Part shown: positions 9,562 to 19,178 of the stretch, piece after piece | Numbering within the stretch: the stretch's first letter is position 1 | Layout: each line of letters starts with the position of its first letter | DNA from: Anatilimnocola aggregata | GTDB taxonomy: Bacteria > Planctomycetota > Planctomycetia > Pirellulales > Pirellulaceae | Length of the DNA stretch: 64,000 nt | NCBI RefSeq assembly: GCF_007747655.1 | Contig: NZ_CP036274.1 | Span: forward strand, 4,154,001 to 4,218,000 | Direction of reading: 5' to 3' | Made by a program: the position numbers and the translations under genes | Notes under the pieces: model-generated | What the model was told of the DNA's origin: nothing | What the model saw: only the letters and a program-made list of their open reading frames with translations | Databases searched by the model: none

Positions 9562-10104
9562 ATGACTGCCTCAACTCAGAAATCGGTGCACAATAACAAT
9601 GCTACGGGCCACGAAACTCACGGCGATATCGACAGGCTGGCGGAGCTGATCAGCGATATTCGCGTGGCCATGCTCACCACGTTCCCGAGTGGCGGCAAGC
9701 CGCACGCGCGCCCCATGTACACGCAAGAAATCGAGGCAGAAGATTTCGATGGCACCCTCTGGTTTATGACCGATGCGGAGTCGCTCAAGATTGCCGAGCT
9801 GGCAGCGAACCCCGCCGTGCTCATTACTTATGCGGCTCCGAGCAAGAACCGCTATGTCGTGGTGACTGGCACCGCCCACAGCGAACACAATCCCGAGAAA
9901 GCGCACGAGCTTTGGAATATTCACGCCAAGGGCTGGTATCCCAATGGGCCCGACGACCCCTCGCTAGCGCTCATTCGCGTGCAAGTCGCCTCGGCCGAAT
10001 ACTGGGACGGCCCCTCGAACACTTCTTATCTGCTCAATCTGCTGACCGCCGTGGTGACCGGTACCCGCGTAAGCACCACGGGGAAGCATGGGACGTTGGG
10101 GTGA
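9562..10104 (+). CDS. Pyridoxamine 5'-phosphate oxidase-like (general stress protein 26-type) flavin-binding protein
   Basis: A 180-residue protein starting at the ATG at 9562 (MTASTQKS). The longer frame to 9478 has a non-conserved N-terminus and reaches into the divergent promoter region. The core is a split-barrel flavin-binding fold: IRVAMLTTF, PHARPMYTQ, GTLWFMTD, SLKIAELAANPAVLITYA, and a WN...GWYPNGPDDP loop typical of the general stress protein 26 group. These proteins bind FMN or FAD and are linked to stress responses rather than to pyridoxal synthesis. The gene is divergent from the PVC-cytochrome gene, and their start codons are 147 bases apart. No operon partner is visible. Confidence 0.85.
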   Translation: MTASTQKSVHNNNATGHETHGDIDRLAELISDIRVAMLTTFPSGGKPHARPMYTQEIEAEDFDGTLWFMTDAESLKIAELAANPAVLITYAAPSKNRYVVVTGTAHSEHNPEKAHELWNIHAKGWYPNGPDDPSLALIRVQVASAEYWDGPSNTSYLLNLLTAVVTGTRVSTTGKHGTLG

Positions 10105-10202
10105 TTTCTTCCGAGCTGCTTTTGACCAGAGACTGAAATCGTTGATAGAATTCAGTTAGGCTTCGATGCTATTTTACGGCTTCTCCCTGCTTGAACAAAG
10201 TA

Positions 10203-10451
10203 ATGATTCAGGTCAACCTTTCGCCTGATCGGGAAGCAGTGCTTGCGGAAGCTGCTGCGGAGACGGGCTCGGATGTTTCCGAGTATATCTGGCAGGCTGT
10301 GCAGGCAAGAATTGCCGAGCGCAACGCATTGCTCGCGCCAGGAGATCAACGATCTCGCGAACACCGGAAAAGAGAGTATCGCGCATTTATTGAACAACAG
10401 ACCTCGCACAACCCGAACTTCGACGATAGTCGAGATAGTATCTACGACTAA
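10203..10451 (+). CDS. Putative antitoxin of a PIN-domain toxin-antitoxin pair
   Basis: An 82-residue acidic/basic protein (MIQVNLSPDREAVLAEAAAE) with an N-terminal beta-strand-helix-helix look typical of ribbon-helix-helix (CopG/VapB-like) antitoxins and a charged C-terminal tail that would wrap the toxin. The frame could also open at the TTG at 10191; the ATG at 10203 is preferred. The last base of its stop codon is the first base of the next ATG (TAATG), the translational coupling usual for type II toxin-antitoxin operons. The identification rests mainly on the neighbouring PIN gene. Confidence 0.65.
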   Translation: MIQVNLSPDREAVLAEAAAETGSDVSEYIWQAVQARIAERNALLAPGDQRSREHRKREYRAFIEQQTSHNPNFDDSRDSIYD

Positions 10452-10849
10452 TGCGAGTCTCGCTCGACACAAATATTTAGCTCCGCCTTGCAGAGACTGG
10501 GCATCCTCAACACACGCTTGCTGATACAGCAGTGGAAATGCTATTGGATGCCGGATACGAGCTAGTCGTTGTGCCGCAAAACTTTTATGAGTATTGGTCA
10601 GTGGTGACTCGTCCTGCAGTTCAAAACGGCTTCGGGTTGTCGGTAGCAGAGGCAACCTCGAAGATTCAATCGTTCCAGTATCACTTTCGATTTCTTCGGG
10701 ACGAACACGCCATTTTCGAATTCTGGTACCCACTCGTAAACTCGCTCGAAGTAAAAGGCAAGCAAGCCCACGATGCTCGGCTGGCTGCGGCGATGCAACG
10801 TCACGCCGCGACGCATTTGCTGACATTCAATGGTGCAGATTTCAAGTGA
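10451..10849 (+). pseudogene. PIN-domain (VapC-like) toxin interrupted by an in-frame amber codon
   Basis: Read from the ATG at 10451, the frame encodes MRVSLDTNI, then TAG (10478-10480), then LRLAETGHPQH and on without interruption to the stop at 10847. Across the stop it reads DTNI-x-LRLAE, the usual PIN start 'DTNILLRLAE'. The other PIN acidic positions are intact: NFYEYW, AHDARLAA, and TFNGADF at the end. Total length would be 132 residues, normal for VapC. One T-to-A change in a TTG leucine codon would create the stop. Re-initiation at the ATG at 10532 would drop the first catalytic Asp, so the product should be inactive unless the codon is read through. Confidence 0.8.
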
Positions 10850-10995
10850 TTTCCTTTCATTCAAGTCATAGAGCCGAGTGCGCTGCTGCTCATTCCGCCC
10901 GCGAATTGACCGCCGCGTTCCCCACCTTGGCGTCTAATCACAGCCAGCCGATAATCGCGCAGCCGTTTTGTCTCACGATTATCTGGAGTCTTTCG

Positions 10996-11379
10996 ATGAA
11001 AAGTTTGCTTTGCGCGTTTGCGCTGCTCGCCTTCGCCACTAACTTCGCTGCCGCTGCGGAGCCGCAGCTGGCGCACATGGTCTTCTTCACCTTGGCCAGC
11101 GATACGCCCGAGAATCAGCAAAAGTTGATCGACGGCGCTGAAAAGTATCTCTCGAACCACGAAGGAGTTGTTTACTTTTCGGTCGGTGCCTTGGCCAAGG
11201 ATCTCGACCGCGAAGTGAACGATAAGGGCTTTCAGGTCGCCCTGCACATCGTCTTCGTGAACAAGGCCGCGTATGAAAAGTACGCTCCCCATCCGCGGCA
11301 CAATAAGTTCATCGAAGAGAACAAGGCCCTGTGGAGCAAGGTCCGAGTCTTCGATTCGTACGTGAAGACAGCGAAATAA
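10996..11379 (+). CDS. Secreted Dabb (stress-responsive alpha/beta barrel) domain protein
   Basis: A 127-residue protein with a signal peptide (MKSLLCAFALLAFATNFAAA, cleavage near AAAAEP). The ATG at 10996 has a good ribosome site, GGAG, 8 bases upstream; the longer frame to 10594 overlaps the toxin gene and is non-coding. The mature part is a single dimeric alpha/beta barrel: HMVFFTLA, LIDGAEKYLSNHEGVVYFSVG, VALHIVFVNKAAYEKYAPHPRHNKFI. Dabb proteins are related to small monooxygenase-like folds, and their role in bacteria is mostly unknown. An exported form is common in planctomycetes. No operon partner is seen. Confidence 0.85.
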   Translation: MKSLLCAFALLAFATNFAAAAEPQLAHMVFFTLASDTPENQQKLIDGAEKYLSNHEGVVYFSVGALAKDLDREVNDKGFQVALHIVFVNKAAYEKYAPHPRHNKFIEENKALWSKVRVFDSYVKTAK

Positions 11380-11426
11380 GTCGTTCAGCTGTCCATGCGG
11401 TGAGCGTCTAACCACAAAAGAGGGGT

Positions 11427-11453
11427 GTTCAACAATCGAACTAATTGTTGAAC
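11427..11453. terminator. Hairpin between convergent genes (possible terminator)
   Basis: A perfect 10-base inverted repeat, GTTCAACAAT and ATTGTTGAAC, with a 7-base loop sits between the converging Dabb gene and nrdB. Neither strand has a long T run directly after it, so it is at best a weak or Rho-assisted bidirectional terminator. It could also be a protein-binding palindrome. Confidence 0.4.
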
Positions 11454-11483
11454 AAGCTGATTGAAAATAGGCGACTTTGGCGA

Positions 11484-12557
<1,074 letters not shown>

Positions 12558-12626
12558 GAGTATTTCTTTCGTTGGGTTGTAATTGTCTGTTTCATCGCCC
12601 CCGAGCCTGAGATCGGGGGTTTATTA

Positions 12627-12674
12627 GCTTTTGCACTAGTTGATGCCAGAGGCCTCGTCAGTTAGTGCAGAAGC
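12627..12674 (-). other. Hairpin in the nrdA-nrdB spacer
   Basis: In the 163-base spacer, arms GCTTTTGCACTA (12627-12638) and TAGTGCAGAAGC (12663-12674) pair at 11 of 12 positions. Directly on the nrdA side is a GC-rich inverted repeat (CCCCCGCC/GGGGCGGGGG type) around 12680-12702. The spacer is thus highly structured. It might tune the nrdB:nrdA ratio by partial termination or RNA processing; that is inference. Confidence 0.4.
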
Positions 12675-12720
12675 CGTTGAACCCCCGCCGCAGGGGCGGG
12701 GGCGGAAGATTCGCGAGATG

Positions 12721-15558
12721 CTACTGGCACGCTTCGCAAGTTGGGTCGGTGATGAGGCACTGCTTGGGGCCTGTGTCGGCGGTGAGTTCCCCCTCGCGGC
12801 GAACTTCGACGTCGCTCGAGGCGCTGCGGTTTTTCATCCACTTGGGCTGGATGCCGAAGCGATTCACGTCCACCGTCGATTTTTCCACTTGGGTTGCCGC
12901 CAGAGTGCGCAGGTAGTAAGTCGTCTTCAAACCCTTCGACCAGGCGAGCAGGTACATATCGTGCAACTTGCGGCCGCTCGGTTCGGCCAGATACAAGTTG
13001 AGCGACTGCCCTTGATCGATCCACTTCTGTCGCCGGGCAGCGCACTCGATGAGCCACTTGGGATCGATTTCGAACGACGTGAGAAACCGGCTGCGAAGAT
13101 CGACGGGAATCCGGCCGATGTTCTGCAGCGAACCATCGTAGTACTTAATCTCTTCCAGCATCTGGGCGTCCCACAGGCCGCGGCGTTTCAGTTCTGCGAC
13201 GAGGACTTCGTTCACCTGCGTGAACTCGCCCGAGAGATTGCTCTTCACATACAGCAGCTTGTACTCAGGCTCAATCGACTGAGTGACGCCGATGATCGTC
13301 GAGATCGTCGCCGTGGGAGCAATTGCCAGCACATTGCTGTTGCGCATGCCGTGCCTGGCAATCGCCTCGCGTACCGGCTGCCAATCGAGCGAGCAGTTGC
13401 GGTCGACGAGCACCGGGTCGCGGCGCTCTTGCTCGAGCACATCGACCGTGTCGATTGGCAGCAAGCCGCGGTCCCACTTCGAGCCGACATAGGTCGGATA
13501 CTGACCACGTTCCGCGGCCAGCTGAGCTGAGGCCGATAGCGCGTAGTAGGAAATGGCTTCCATACTTTCGTCGGCAAAGGCAACCGCTGCTTCGCTGGCA
13601 TAGCTGATGCCCAGCGCGTGCAGCGCGTCTTGAAAGCCCATGATGCCAAGCCCAATAGGCCGGTGTCGCAGGTTCGAAGTTCGCGCCTCGGGCGTCGGAT
13701 AATAGTTGATGTCGATGACGTTATCGAGCATTCGCACCGCGGTGCTCACGGTCGTCTTCAATTTTTCCAGATCGAGCTTGCCGTCCTTAATATGGTTCCC
13801 AAGATTCACGGAACCCAAATTGCAGACCGCAGTCTCGGTTTCCGAAGTGTTGAGCAGGATTTCGGTGCAGAGATTACTGCTGTGTACCACGCCCGCGTGA
13901 TCCTGCGGCGAACGGATGTTCGATGGATCCTTGAACGTGATCCACGGATGTCCGGTTTCGAACAGTCGCGTCAGCATCTTGCGCCACAAGTCAGCGGCGG
14001 GAATGCGGCGGAAGAGTTGCACGTCGCCAGCATCCGCCATTCGTTCGTACTCTTCGTAACGCTCTTCGAACGCGCGGCCAAACAAGTCGTGCAGATCGCT
14101 GACTTCATCCGGGCTGAAGAGGGTCCATTCGGCGTTCTGCTTGACCCGCTTAAGGAACAAGTCGGGAATCCAGTTGGCCGTGTGCATGTCGTGCGTACGC
14201 CGACGATCGTCACCGGTGTTCTTGCGGAGGTCGAGAAACTCTTCGATATCGAGATGCCACGTCTCGAGGTACGAACAAACGGCTCCCTTGCGCTTGCCAC
14301 CTTGATTCACAGCGACAGCTGCATCGTTGACGACTTTCAAAAATGGAATCACGCCCTGGCTGCGGCCATTGGTTCCCTTAATGTGGGAATTCGTCGCCCG
14401 CACATTGGTCCAATCGTTCCCCAGTCCACCAGCCCACTTCGAGAGCAACGCATTATCCGAAACGGCCTTGAAAATGTGAGCCAGGTCATCGCTCACGGTG
14501 CTCAGATAGCACGAACTGAGCTGTGGGTGCGGAGTCCCCGAGTTAAACAGCGTCGGCGTGGCCGAAGTAAAGCTGAACGTCGACAGCGCTTCATAGAACT
14601 GAATTGCACGTTCTTCACGCGCATCTTCCTTGAGCGCGAGGCCCATTGCCACGCGCATCCAGAAGTATTGCGGCGTTTCAATCCGGCGACCGTCGATATG
14701 CAGCAGATAGCGGTCGTAAATCGCTTGCACACCGAGGTAGCGGAACTGGCCATCGCGCTCCGGCTTCATCGCCGCGGCGAGCTTAGTCAGATTCAGTTCG
14801 CGCAGTTCATTCGACAAGCGGCCGGCGCGAATCCCATCGATGATATAGTGCTCGAATTGATTCTCGTGGACGCGCTGCAGGTTCTTTGCGTCGGGTGTTT
14901 CGCCGAACGCTTCGCGATAAATGACGTTGAGTGTCAGCCGCGAGGCCACAATATCGAAGGCCGGGTCGCGTTCAATCCGCGAACGCGAGGCGAGTATCTG
15001 AGCGCGATAGATTTCGTCGACCGAAATGCCATCGAACACGCTACGAATCACTTCTTCCAGTAGTTCGTCGACGTTGACCACGTCTTCCAAGCCGCGGGCT
15101 GCTTCGGCCAGTCGCTTGCGAGCGCGACGTTGATCGAAAGGAACGCGCGAGCCGTCTTCGAGCACAACATGTACGGTGGTCGTCGGGATGTTTGCTTCAT
15201 CCGCCAGAGGCACATCGCTGCGCAAGGCGCGAATCTTGGCATGTTCCGCGCGGTAGATGATGTAAGTGCGCGCTACGCGATAATGCCCGCGCGACATCAG
15301 TCCCATTTCGACAAGGTCTTGAATCCGTTCGACATCCACGCCGTTCGGCTGGCTGGCGAGTGGGCCGACGTCGTCGGCGACGGATTGCGCAACGGCCGCA
15401 ATTTCGTGCATCAAGTCGGTATCGAGAGGCTGACCATCGGCCAGTCGCAACTCGGCGCGGAACGCATTGGCGATCGCGTTTTGAATACGACCAAGATCAA
15501 ACGTCGTGACGCGGGCATCGCGTTTCCGTACCAGCCATTCGTGCGGGGCAAGCAACAT
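12721..15558 (-). CDS. nrdA: Ribonucleoside-diphosphate reductase, large subunit (class I, two ATP-cones)
   Basis: A 945-residue R1 subunit. The ATG at 15558 ([14 protein letters not shown]) is chosen because an AGGAG site precedes it by 9 bases; the open frame upstream has no conserved sequence. Residues of about 9-105 and 128-212 are two ATP-cone allosteric domains in tandem. Catalytic features are complete: SSCYLS for the first redox Cys, NLCTEI for the Asn-Cys-Glu active site, AVCNLGS for the second redox Cys, a Tyr-Tyr pair in LKTTYYLRT for radical transfer, and a C-terminal CEACQ dithiol. It pairs with the downstream nrdB. The 5' leader of about 500 bases contains a cobalamin riboswitch. 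The 3' end (12721) is followed by a structured spacer. Confidence 0.95.
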   Translation of the reverse strand: MLLAPHEWLVRKRDARVTTFDLGRIQNAIANAFRAELRLADGQPLDTDLMHEIAAVAQSVADDVGPLASQPNGVDVERIQDLVEMGLMSRGHYRVARTYIIYRAEHAKIRALRSDVPLADEANIPTTTVHVVLEDGSRVPFDQRRARKRLAEAARGLEDVVNVDELLEEVIRSVFDGISVDEIYRAQILASRSRIERDPAFDIVASRLTLNVIYREAFGETPDAKNLQRVHENQFEHYIIDGIRAGRLSNELRELNLTKLAAAMKPERDGQFRYLGVQAIYDRYLLHIDGRRIETPQYFWMRVAMGLALKEDAREERAIQFYEALSTFSFTSATPTLFNSGTPHPQLSSCYLSTVSDDLAHIFKAVSDNALLSKWAGGLGNDWTNVRATNSHIKGTNGRSQGVIPFLKVVNDAAVAVNQGGKRKGAVCSYLETWHLDIEEFLDLRKNTGDDRRRTHDMHTANWIPDLFLKRVKQNAEWTLFSPDEVSDLHDLFGRAFEERYEEYERMADAGDVQLFRRIPAADLWRKMLTRLFETGHPWITFKDPSNIRSPQDHAGVVHSSNLCTEILLNTSETETAVCNLGSVNLGNHIKDGKLDLEKLKTTVSTAVRMLDNVIDINYYPTPEARTSNLRHRPIGLGIMGFQDALHALGISYASEAAVAFADESMEAISYYALSASAQLAAERGQYPTYVGSKWDRGLLPIDTVDVLEQERRDPVLVDRNCSLDWQPVREAIARHGMRNSNVLAIAPTATISTIIGVTQSIEPEYKLLYVKSNLSGEFTQVNEVLVAELKRRGLWDAQMLEEIKYYDGSLQNIGRIPVDLRSRFLTSFEIDPKWLIECAARRQKWIDQGQSLNLYLAEPSGRKLHDMYLLAWSKGLKTTYYLRTLAATQVEKSTVDVNRFGIQPKWMKNRSASSDVEVRREGELTADTGPKQCLITDPTCEACQ

Positions 15559-15567
15559 CTCGCAAGA

Positions 15568-15595
15568 CTCCTGTGGGCGTATCCGTCCGATACGC
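15568..15595 (-). promoter_or_regulatory. nrdA ribosome site with adjacent hairpin
   Basis: On the minus strand a perfect 7-base hairpin (GCGTATC, 5-base loop, GATACGC; 15577-15595) ends 4 bases before the Shine-Dalgarno AGGAG (15568-15572), which in turn is 9 bases before the nrdA ATG at 15558. This hairpin could control access to the ribosome site. It fixes the choice of start. Confidence 0.5.
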
Positions 15596-15826
15596 ATGTG
15601 CGGGGCCACGCCGAGGCGACGCGAGAAGCGGAAGATCGAGGTGCGTTGCCGTAGCCTGCGCATGACCAAGCGGCGACAGAAGTGCCGATGAGTCGTGAGT
15701 GCGCGCGGGCATTCGCAAGGCCGGCTTTCGCCAGCTGTCCTCGACCGACCTTCCCCGAGAAGGTAACGGCGGATGAGCGTGCACGGCCTGACAGTAACCG
15801 GCTGTCATGGGTAAAGCCGCTGCTCA

Positions 15827-16058
15827 GTCGCTGGCAGGTCTTCGGACTTGTGGACAAACGGGCAAGGCGAACCTCGACCGAACCTACTGGCCATCGCTTC
15901 CCAAGGTCGTGCGCGAAGATGTAGGCAGTCCATGCTCCGGGGCAAAATCTCAGTGCTGTTGATGGCGGTCGTTTCCACTTACCGCTGCGGGGCAGTCCCG
16001 GTTTTTCACCGGCGTTCCCTCTTTTCGAGGCTCTGAGCGTTCAGAGCCAACCAGCAAC
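15827..16058 (-). ncRNA. Cobalamin (adenosylcobalamin-type) riboswitch upstream of nrdAB
   Basis: Read on the minus strand, the conserved blocks of a cobalamin riboswitch appear in order. They are TTGCTGG for the 5' side of P1; AAGAGGGAA; CGCCGGTGAAAAACCGG; the core ACTGCCCCGCAGCGGTAA; a CACTGAG / CTTGGGAAG / CAGTAGG peripheral region; and GTCCGAAGACCTGCCAGC closing P1. P1 pairs TTGCTGG with CCAGCGA. The element starts at the predicted transcription start and ends about 270 bases before the nrdA start. A small hairpin (15789-15807, TGACAG/CTGTCA) follows without a T run, so control may be translational or Rho-dependent. By analogy with Streptomyces, B12 should turn this operon off. Confidence 0.93.
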
Positions 16059-16065
16059 GAGGCCC

Positions 16066-16093
16066 ATGATATCGTGCTACCAGAGTCCGTCAA
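16066..16093 (-). promoter_or_regulatory. Predicted sigma-70-type promoter for the riboswitch-nrdAB transcript
   Basis: On the minus strand, TTGACG (16088-16093) is followed after 16 bases by TATCAT (16066-16071); each hexamer matches the consensus at 5 of 6 positions. The expected start point, about 7 bases downstream near 16059, coincides with the first base of riboswitch stem P1, which supports both calls. Confidence 0.6.
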
Positions 16094-16249
16094 CCACAAC
16101 GTATAGATTTTATGAAGTTGCCGGGTAGGACGTCGGGAGAACTTGCCCAGTGTGAAAAGTCTTCCGGAAAAAGTTGGTTCAGCGGCCTCGCACCGTTAGA
16201 ATCAGCGGCGCGTGCGTATCCCAGATCGGTTCGTCCAAGCGAGTTCACC

Positions 16250-17659
16250 ATGCGTTGGCAAAGTGATTGGTCGGCGTCCCTGGCCGTTGTTGTGGCGGTT
16301 TCATTATTGACTGGCTGCGGGCAGCAGTTGCCCAATCCTGACCAGCGCTCAGCGGCGGCTACAGCAGAGACGGTAGATGACGAAGCACGGGAAGTGGACG
16401 AGAGCCCGGCACGAGCGATAGCACAACCTGCGGTGAAACTCACTTCGTTTAACGCAGCCTCGTCCGACGCCAACTGGTCTAGCTTTCGCGGACCGAGCGG
16501 TATGGGCACGACCGCAGCCAAGGGCTTGCCGCTGACTTGGAGTAAGGACGAAAACATCGCTTGGAAGGTCGAAATGCCCGGCCCGGGAGCATCGAGCCCG
16601 ATCGTCTTCGGCGACCGAATCTACATAACATGCTATTCAGGCTTCTTCGTCCCCGGCGAGAAAGGGGACAAGGCAAATCTTAAGCGTCACCTGCTCGCGC
16701 TGAAAAAGAGTGATGGGAGTTTGATCTGGGAGCAGAAGGTTGCCGCCAAACTGCCCGAAGAAGACAGCATTCGCGATCACGGTTTCGCCGCCAGCACACC
16801 TGCTGCCGATGCCGACCACGTTTATGTCTTCTTTGGCAAGACAGGAGTAATTGCCTTCACTCACGATGGCAAGGAAGTCTGGCGGGCTGATGTTGGCAGC
16901 AAGACCAACAAGTGGGGCTCGTCGTCATCGCCGGTTCTTTACAAAGACCTCGTATTCGTGAATGCGAGCGTCGAGAGCGAAACGCTTTACGCCCTTGATC
17001 GAAAGACGGGCGAAGTGAAGTGGCAGCAGAAAAAAATCCGCGAGTCGTGGAATACTCCAGTGCTGGTGATAGCAGATTCTGGCCGCCAGGAATTAATTGT
17101 GTCGGTGCAGGGCAAAGTGCTGGCGTTCAATCCCGAGACCGGTGAACCGCTGTGGAATTGCGACACTGACATCGGTTGGTACATGGTGCCGAGCGTCGTC
17201 GCTGCTGATGGAATTGTTTACTGCCTCGGTGGTCGTTCGGGCAACGCCGCCCTCGCAGTGAAGGCCGGTGGCAGTGGCGATGTGACCGATACTCATCGCT
17301 TGTGGACGAGCATCAAAGGCTCGAATGTGACGTCCCCCGTTTACCTCGATAAGCACCTGTATTGGATGCACGAGCAGCGGGGCGTGGCTTATTGTGCGAA
17401 GGTCGAAACAGGAGAGGTAACTTACGAAGAACGACTCGAACGAGCCGGGCAGGTCTATGCTTCGGCATTGCTGGCTGAAGGGCGCGTGTATTATCTGACT
17501 CGCGAGGGTAAAACGTTCGTGCTCGAAGCCAATCCGCAGTTCAAGCAGTTGGCGGTAAACGACCTGAATGACCGAAGCGTATTCAACGCCAGTCCCGCCG
17601 TCGATGGTTCGCGGCTGCTGATTCGGAGCAACAAGTTTCTGTATTGTGTGGGTAAGTGA
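16250..17659 (+). CDS. PQQ-like beta-propeller lipoprotein
   Basis: A 469-residue protein. The ATG at 16250 (MRWQSDWSAS) gives a lipoprotein signal with lipobox LLTGC and Cys23; the earlier frame to 16112 has no signal and runs toward the nrd promoter. After a linker the mature part begins WSSFRGPSGMGTT, the usual start of planctomycete outer PQQ-like propellers. Repeats such as HLLALKKSDGSLIWEQKV, VIAFTHDGKEVWRADVG, LYALDRKTGEVKWQQ and VLAFNPETGEPLWNCD each give one blade. BamB-like and quinoprotein-dehydrogenase propellers share this repeat, and no PQQ ligand set is obvious, so catalysis is not assumed. It is 33 bases upstream of the M81 gene and probably co-transcribed with it. Confidence 0.88.
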   Translation: MRWQSDWSASLAVVVAVSLLTGCGQQLPNPDQRSAAATAETVDDEAREVDESPARAIAQPAVKLTSFNAASSDANWSSFRGPSGMGTTAAKGLPLTWSKDENIAWKVEMPGPGASSPIVFGDRIYITCYSGFFVPGEKGDKANLKRHLLALKKSDGSLIWEQKVAAKLPEEDSIRDHGFAASTPAADADHVYVFFGKTGVIAFTHDGKEVWRADVGSKTNKWGSSSSPVLYKDLVFVNASVESETLYALDRKTGEVKWQQKKIRESWNTPVLVIADSGRQELIVSVQGKVLAFNPETGEPLWNCDTDIGWYMVPSVVAADGIVYCLGGRSGNAALAVKAGGSGDVTDTHRLWTSIKGSNVTSPVYLDKHLYWMHEQRGVAYCAKVETGEVTYEERLERAGQVYASALLAEGRVYYLTREGKTFVLEANPQFKQLAVNDLNDRSVFNASPAVDGSRLLIRSNKFLYCVGK

Positions 17660-17692
17660 TTTGGTCATTACGTAGGGAGAAATGGGGCTGTC

Positions 17693-19177
17693 ATGCGAAT
17701 CGGGATCATTGCGCTGTTGCAGGAGTCGAACACCTTCATTGCGCAGCCCACGACGCTGAAGCATTTTGAGCAGGATTTGCTCGTCACCGGCGAAGAGGTT
17801 CGCACGCGCCTCGCTGGTTCGCAGCACGAAGTGGGGGGCATGTTTCACGTGCTCGACGATGCGGGCGTGGAAGTGGTTCCCATTTTCGCCGCCCGGGCTC
17901 TTCCTTTTGCCTGCATCGAGAAGGCCGCGGCCGAAGAACTGCTGCAGCGAATGTTCACTGCCTACGAAGCGTGCGGTCCACTCGATGGGCTGCTCGTCGC
18001 CCCCCACGGAGCCACAGTCAGCGAACCGTGGCCCGACTTCGACGGTCATTGGCTGAGTGAACTTCGCCGCTTATCGCGCCCCGAACTGCCGATCATCGGT
18101 ACTCTCGACCCGCACGGCAATCTCTCGCCGAAAATGGTCGCGGCCTGCAACGCGCTCATCGCATATCGCACGAATCCCCATCTCGATCAGCGGGCGCGGG
18201 GCATCGATGCTGCCCGGCTGATGATTCGCACTGCCAAAGGTGACTTGCAGCCGACAATGGCCGCTGCGTTTCCGCCTCTTGCGATCAATATCGAACGGCA
18301 ATGTACGCACGACGAGCCGTGCCATTCGTTATATAAGCTGGCTGATGAGCAATTGAACGACGACCAGGTGCTTACTAACAGCATCATGCTGGGCTTCCCC
18401 TATGCCGACGTCGAAGAAATGGGCTCCGCGATGCTTGTCGTGACGAACAACAATCGCCCCCTCGCTCAGCATTTGGCCAACCAGTTGGCCGGATATTTGT
18501 GGCAACATCGGCAGGATTTCGAAGGGCACTTGATCAGCATCAATCAGGCACTTGATCAGGCCGTGCACATGCCGGGACCGGTTTGTCTGCTCGATATGGG
18601 CGACAACGTCGGTGGGGGCTCACCCGCCGATGGGACGTTACTCGCGCAGGCCATCAACGACCGGGCGATTCCCGATTCGTTCGTCTGTCTTTACGATCCG
18701 GCGGCCGTGCAGGCCTGCGTGGCTGCTGGCGTCGGTGGCAAGTTGTCGGTCGCGATGGGAGGCAACACCGATTCGTTGCATGGTGCGCCGCTGGTCGCCG
18801 AAGTTGAAGTTCTTGGCATCTACGACGGCAAGTTCGAAGAAACGCAAGCGCGCCACGGCGGCTTTACCAAGATGGATCAAGGCGCAACGGCGGTTGTTCG
18901 CACCTCGCGCGGGCTGACGTGCATGCTCACGACGCGCCGCGTGCCGCCGTTCAGTCTCAAACAGATTACGACCTTCGGCATCGAGCCAACCAAGTACAAG
19001 CTGCTAGTGGCCAAGGGCGTGAACGCGCCGCTGGCCGCCTACAAGGAAGTCTGCAAGAGCTTTATCAAGGTCAACACGCCGGGCTGCACGTCAGCGGATC
19101 TGAATTCATTTCACTACGACCATCGTCGCCGACCGCTTTATCCACTCGAACGAGATTTTGAGTGGTCGCCGGTTTGA
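17693..19177 (+). CDS. M81 family metallopeptidase (MlrC-like)
   Basis: A 494-residue protein of the MlrC/M81 family, named after the microcystin-linearising cluster but mostly of unknown substrate. Conserved features are LLQESNTF at the start, VAPHGATVSE, TLDPHGNLS and AYRTNPHLDQ, containing the His/Asp/Glu residues thought to bind zinc. The C-terminal MlrC domain has LDMGDNVGGGSPADGT. No signal peptide is present. The length is normal for the family. It ends 1 base before the stop of the convergent GGDEF gene, leaving no room for a terminator between them. Confidence 0.88.
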   Translation: MRIGIIALLQESNTFIAQPTTLKHFEQDLLVTGEEVRTRLAGSQHEVGGMFHVLDDAGVEVVPIFAARALPFACIEKAAAEELLQRMFTAYEACGPLDGLLVAPHGATVSEPWPDFDGHWLSELRRLSRPELPIIGTLDPHGNLSPKMVAACNALIAYRTNPHLDQRARGIDAARLMIRTAKGDLQPTMAAAFPPLAINIERQCTHDEPCHSLYKLADEQLNDDQVLTNSIMLGFPYADVEEMGSAMLVVTNNNRPLAQHLANQLAGYLWQHRQDFEGHLISINQALDQAVHMPGPVCLLDMGDNVGGGSPADGTLLAQAINDRAIPDSFVCLYDPAAVQACVAAGVGGKLSVAMGGNTDSLHGAPLVAEVEVLGIYDGKFEETQARHGGFTKMDQGATAVVRTSRGLTCMLTTRRVPPFSLKQITTFGIEPTKYKLLVAKGVNAPLAAYKEVCKSFIKVNTPGCTSADLNSFHYDHRRRPLYPLERDFEWSPV

Positions 19178-19178
19178 C

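Noticed and set aside
13618-15063. A 481-residue open frame antisense to nrdA
   Set aside because: It lies fully inside nrdA on the other strand and has no recognisable motif; nrdA is certain, so this is a shadow caused by GC-rich codons.
15411-15857. A 148-residue minus-strand frame running from nrdA through the leader into the riboswitch
   Set aside because: It overlaps both nrdA and the conserved riboswitch in another frame, and its translation is Arg/Ser-rich without motif.
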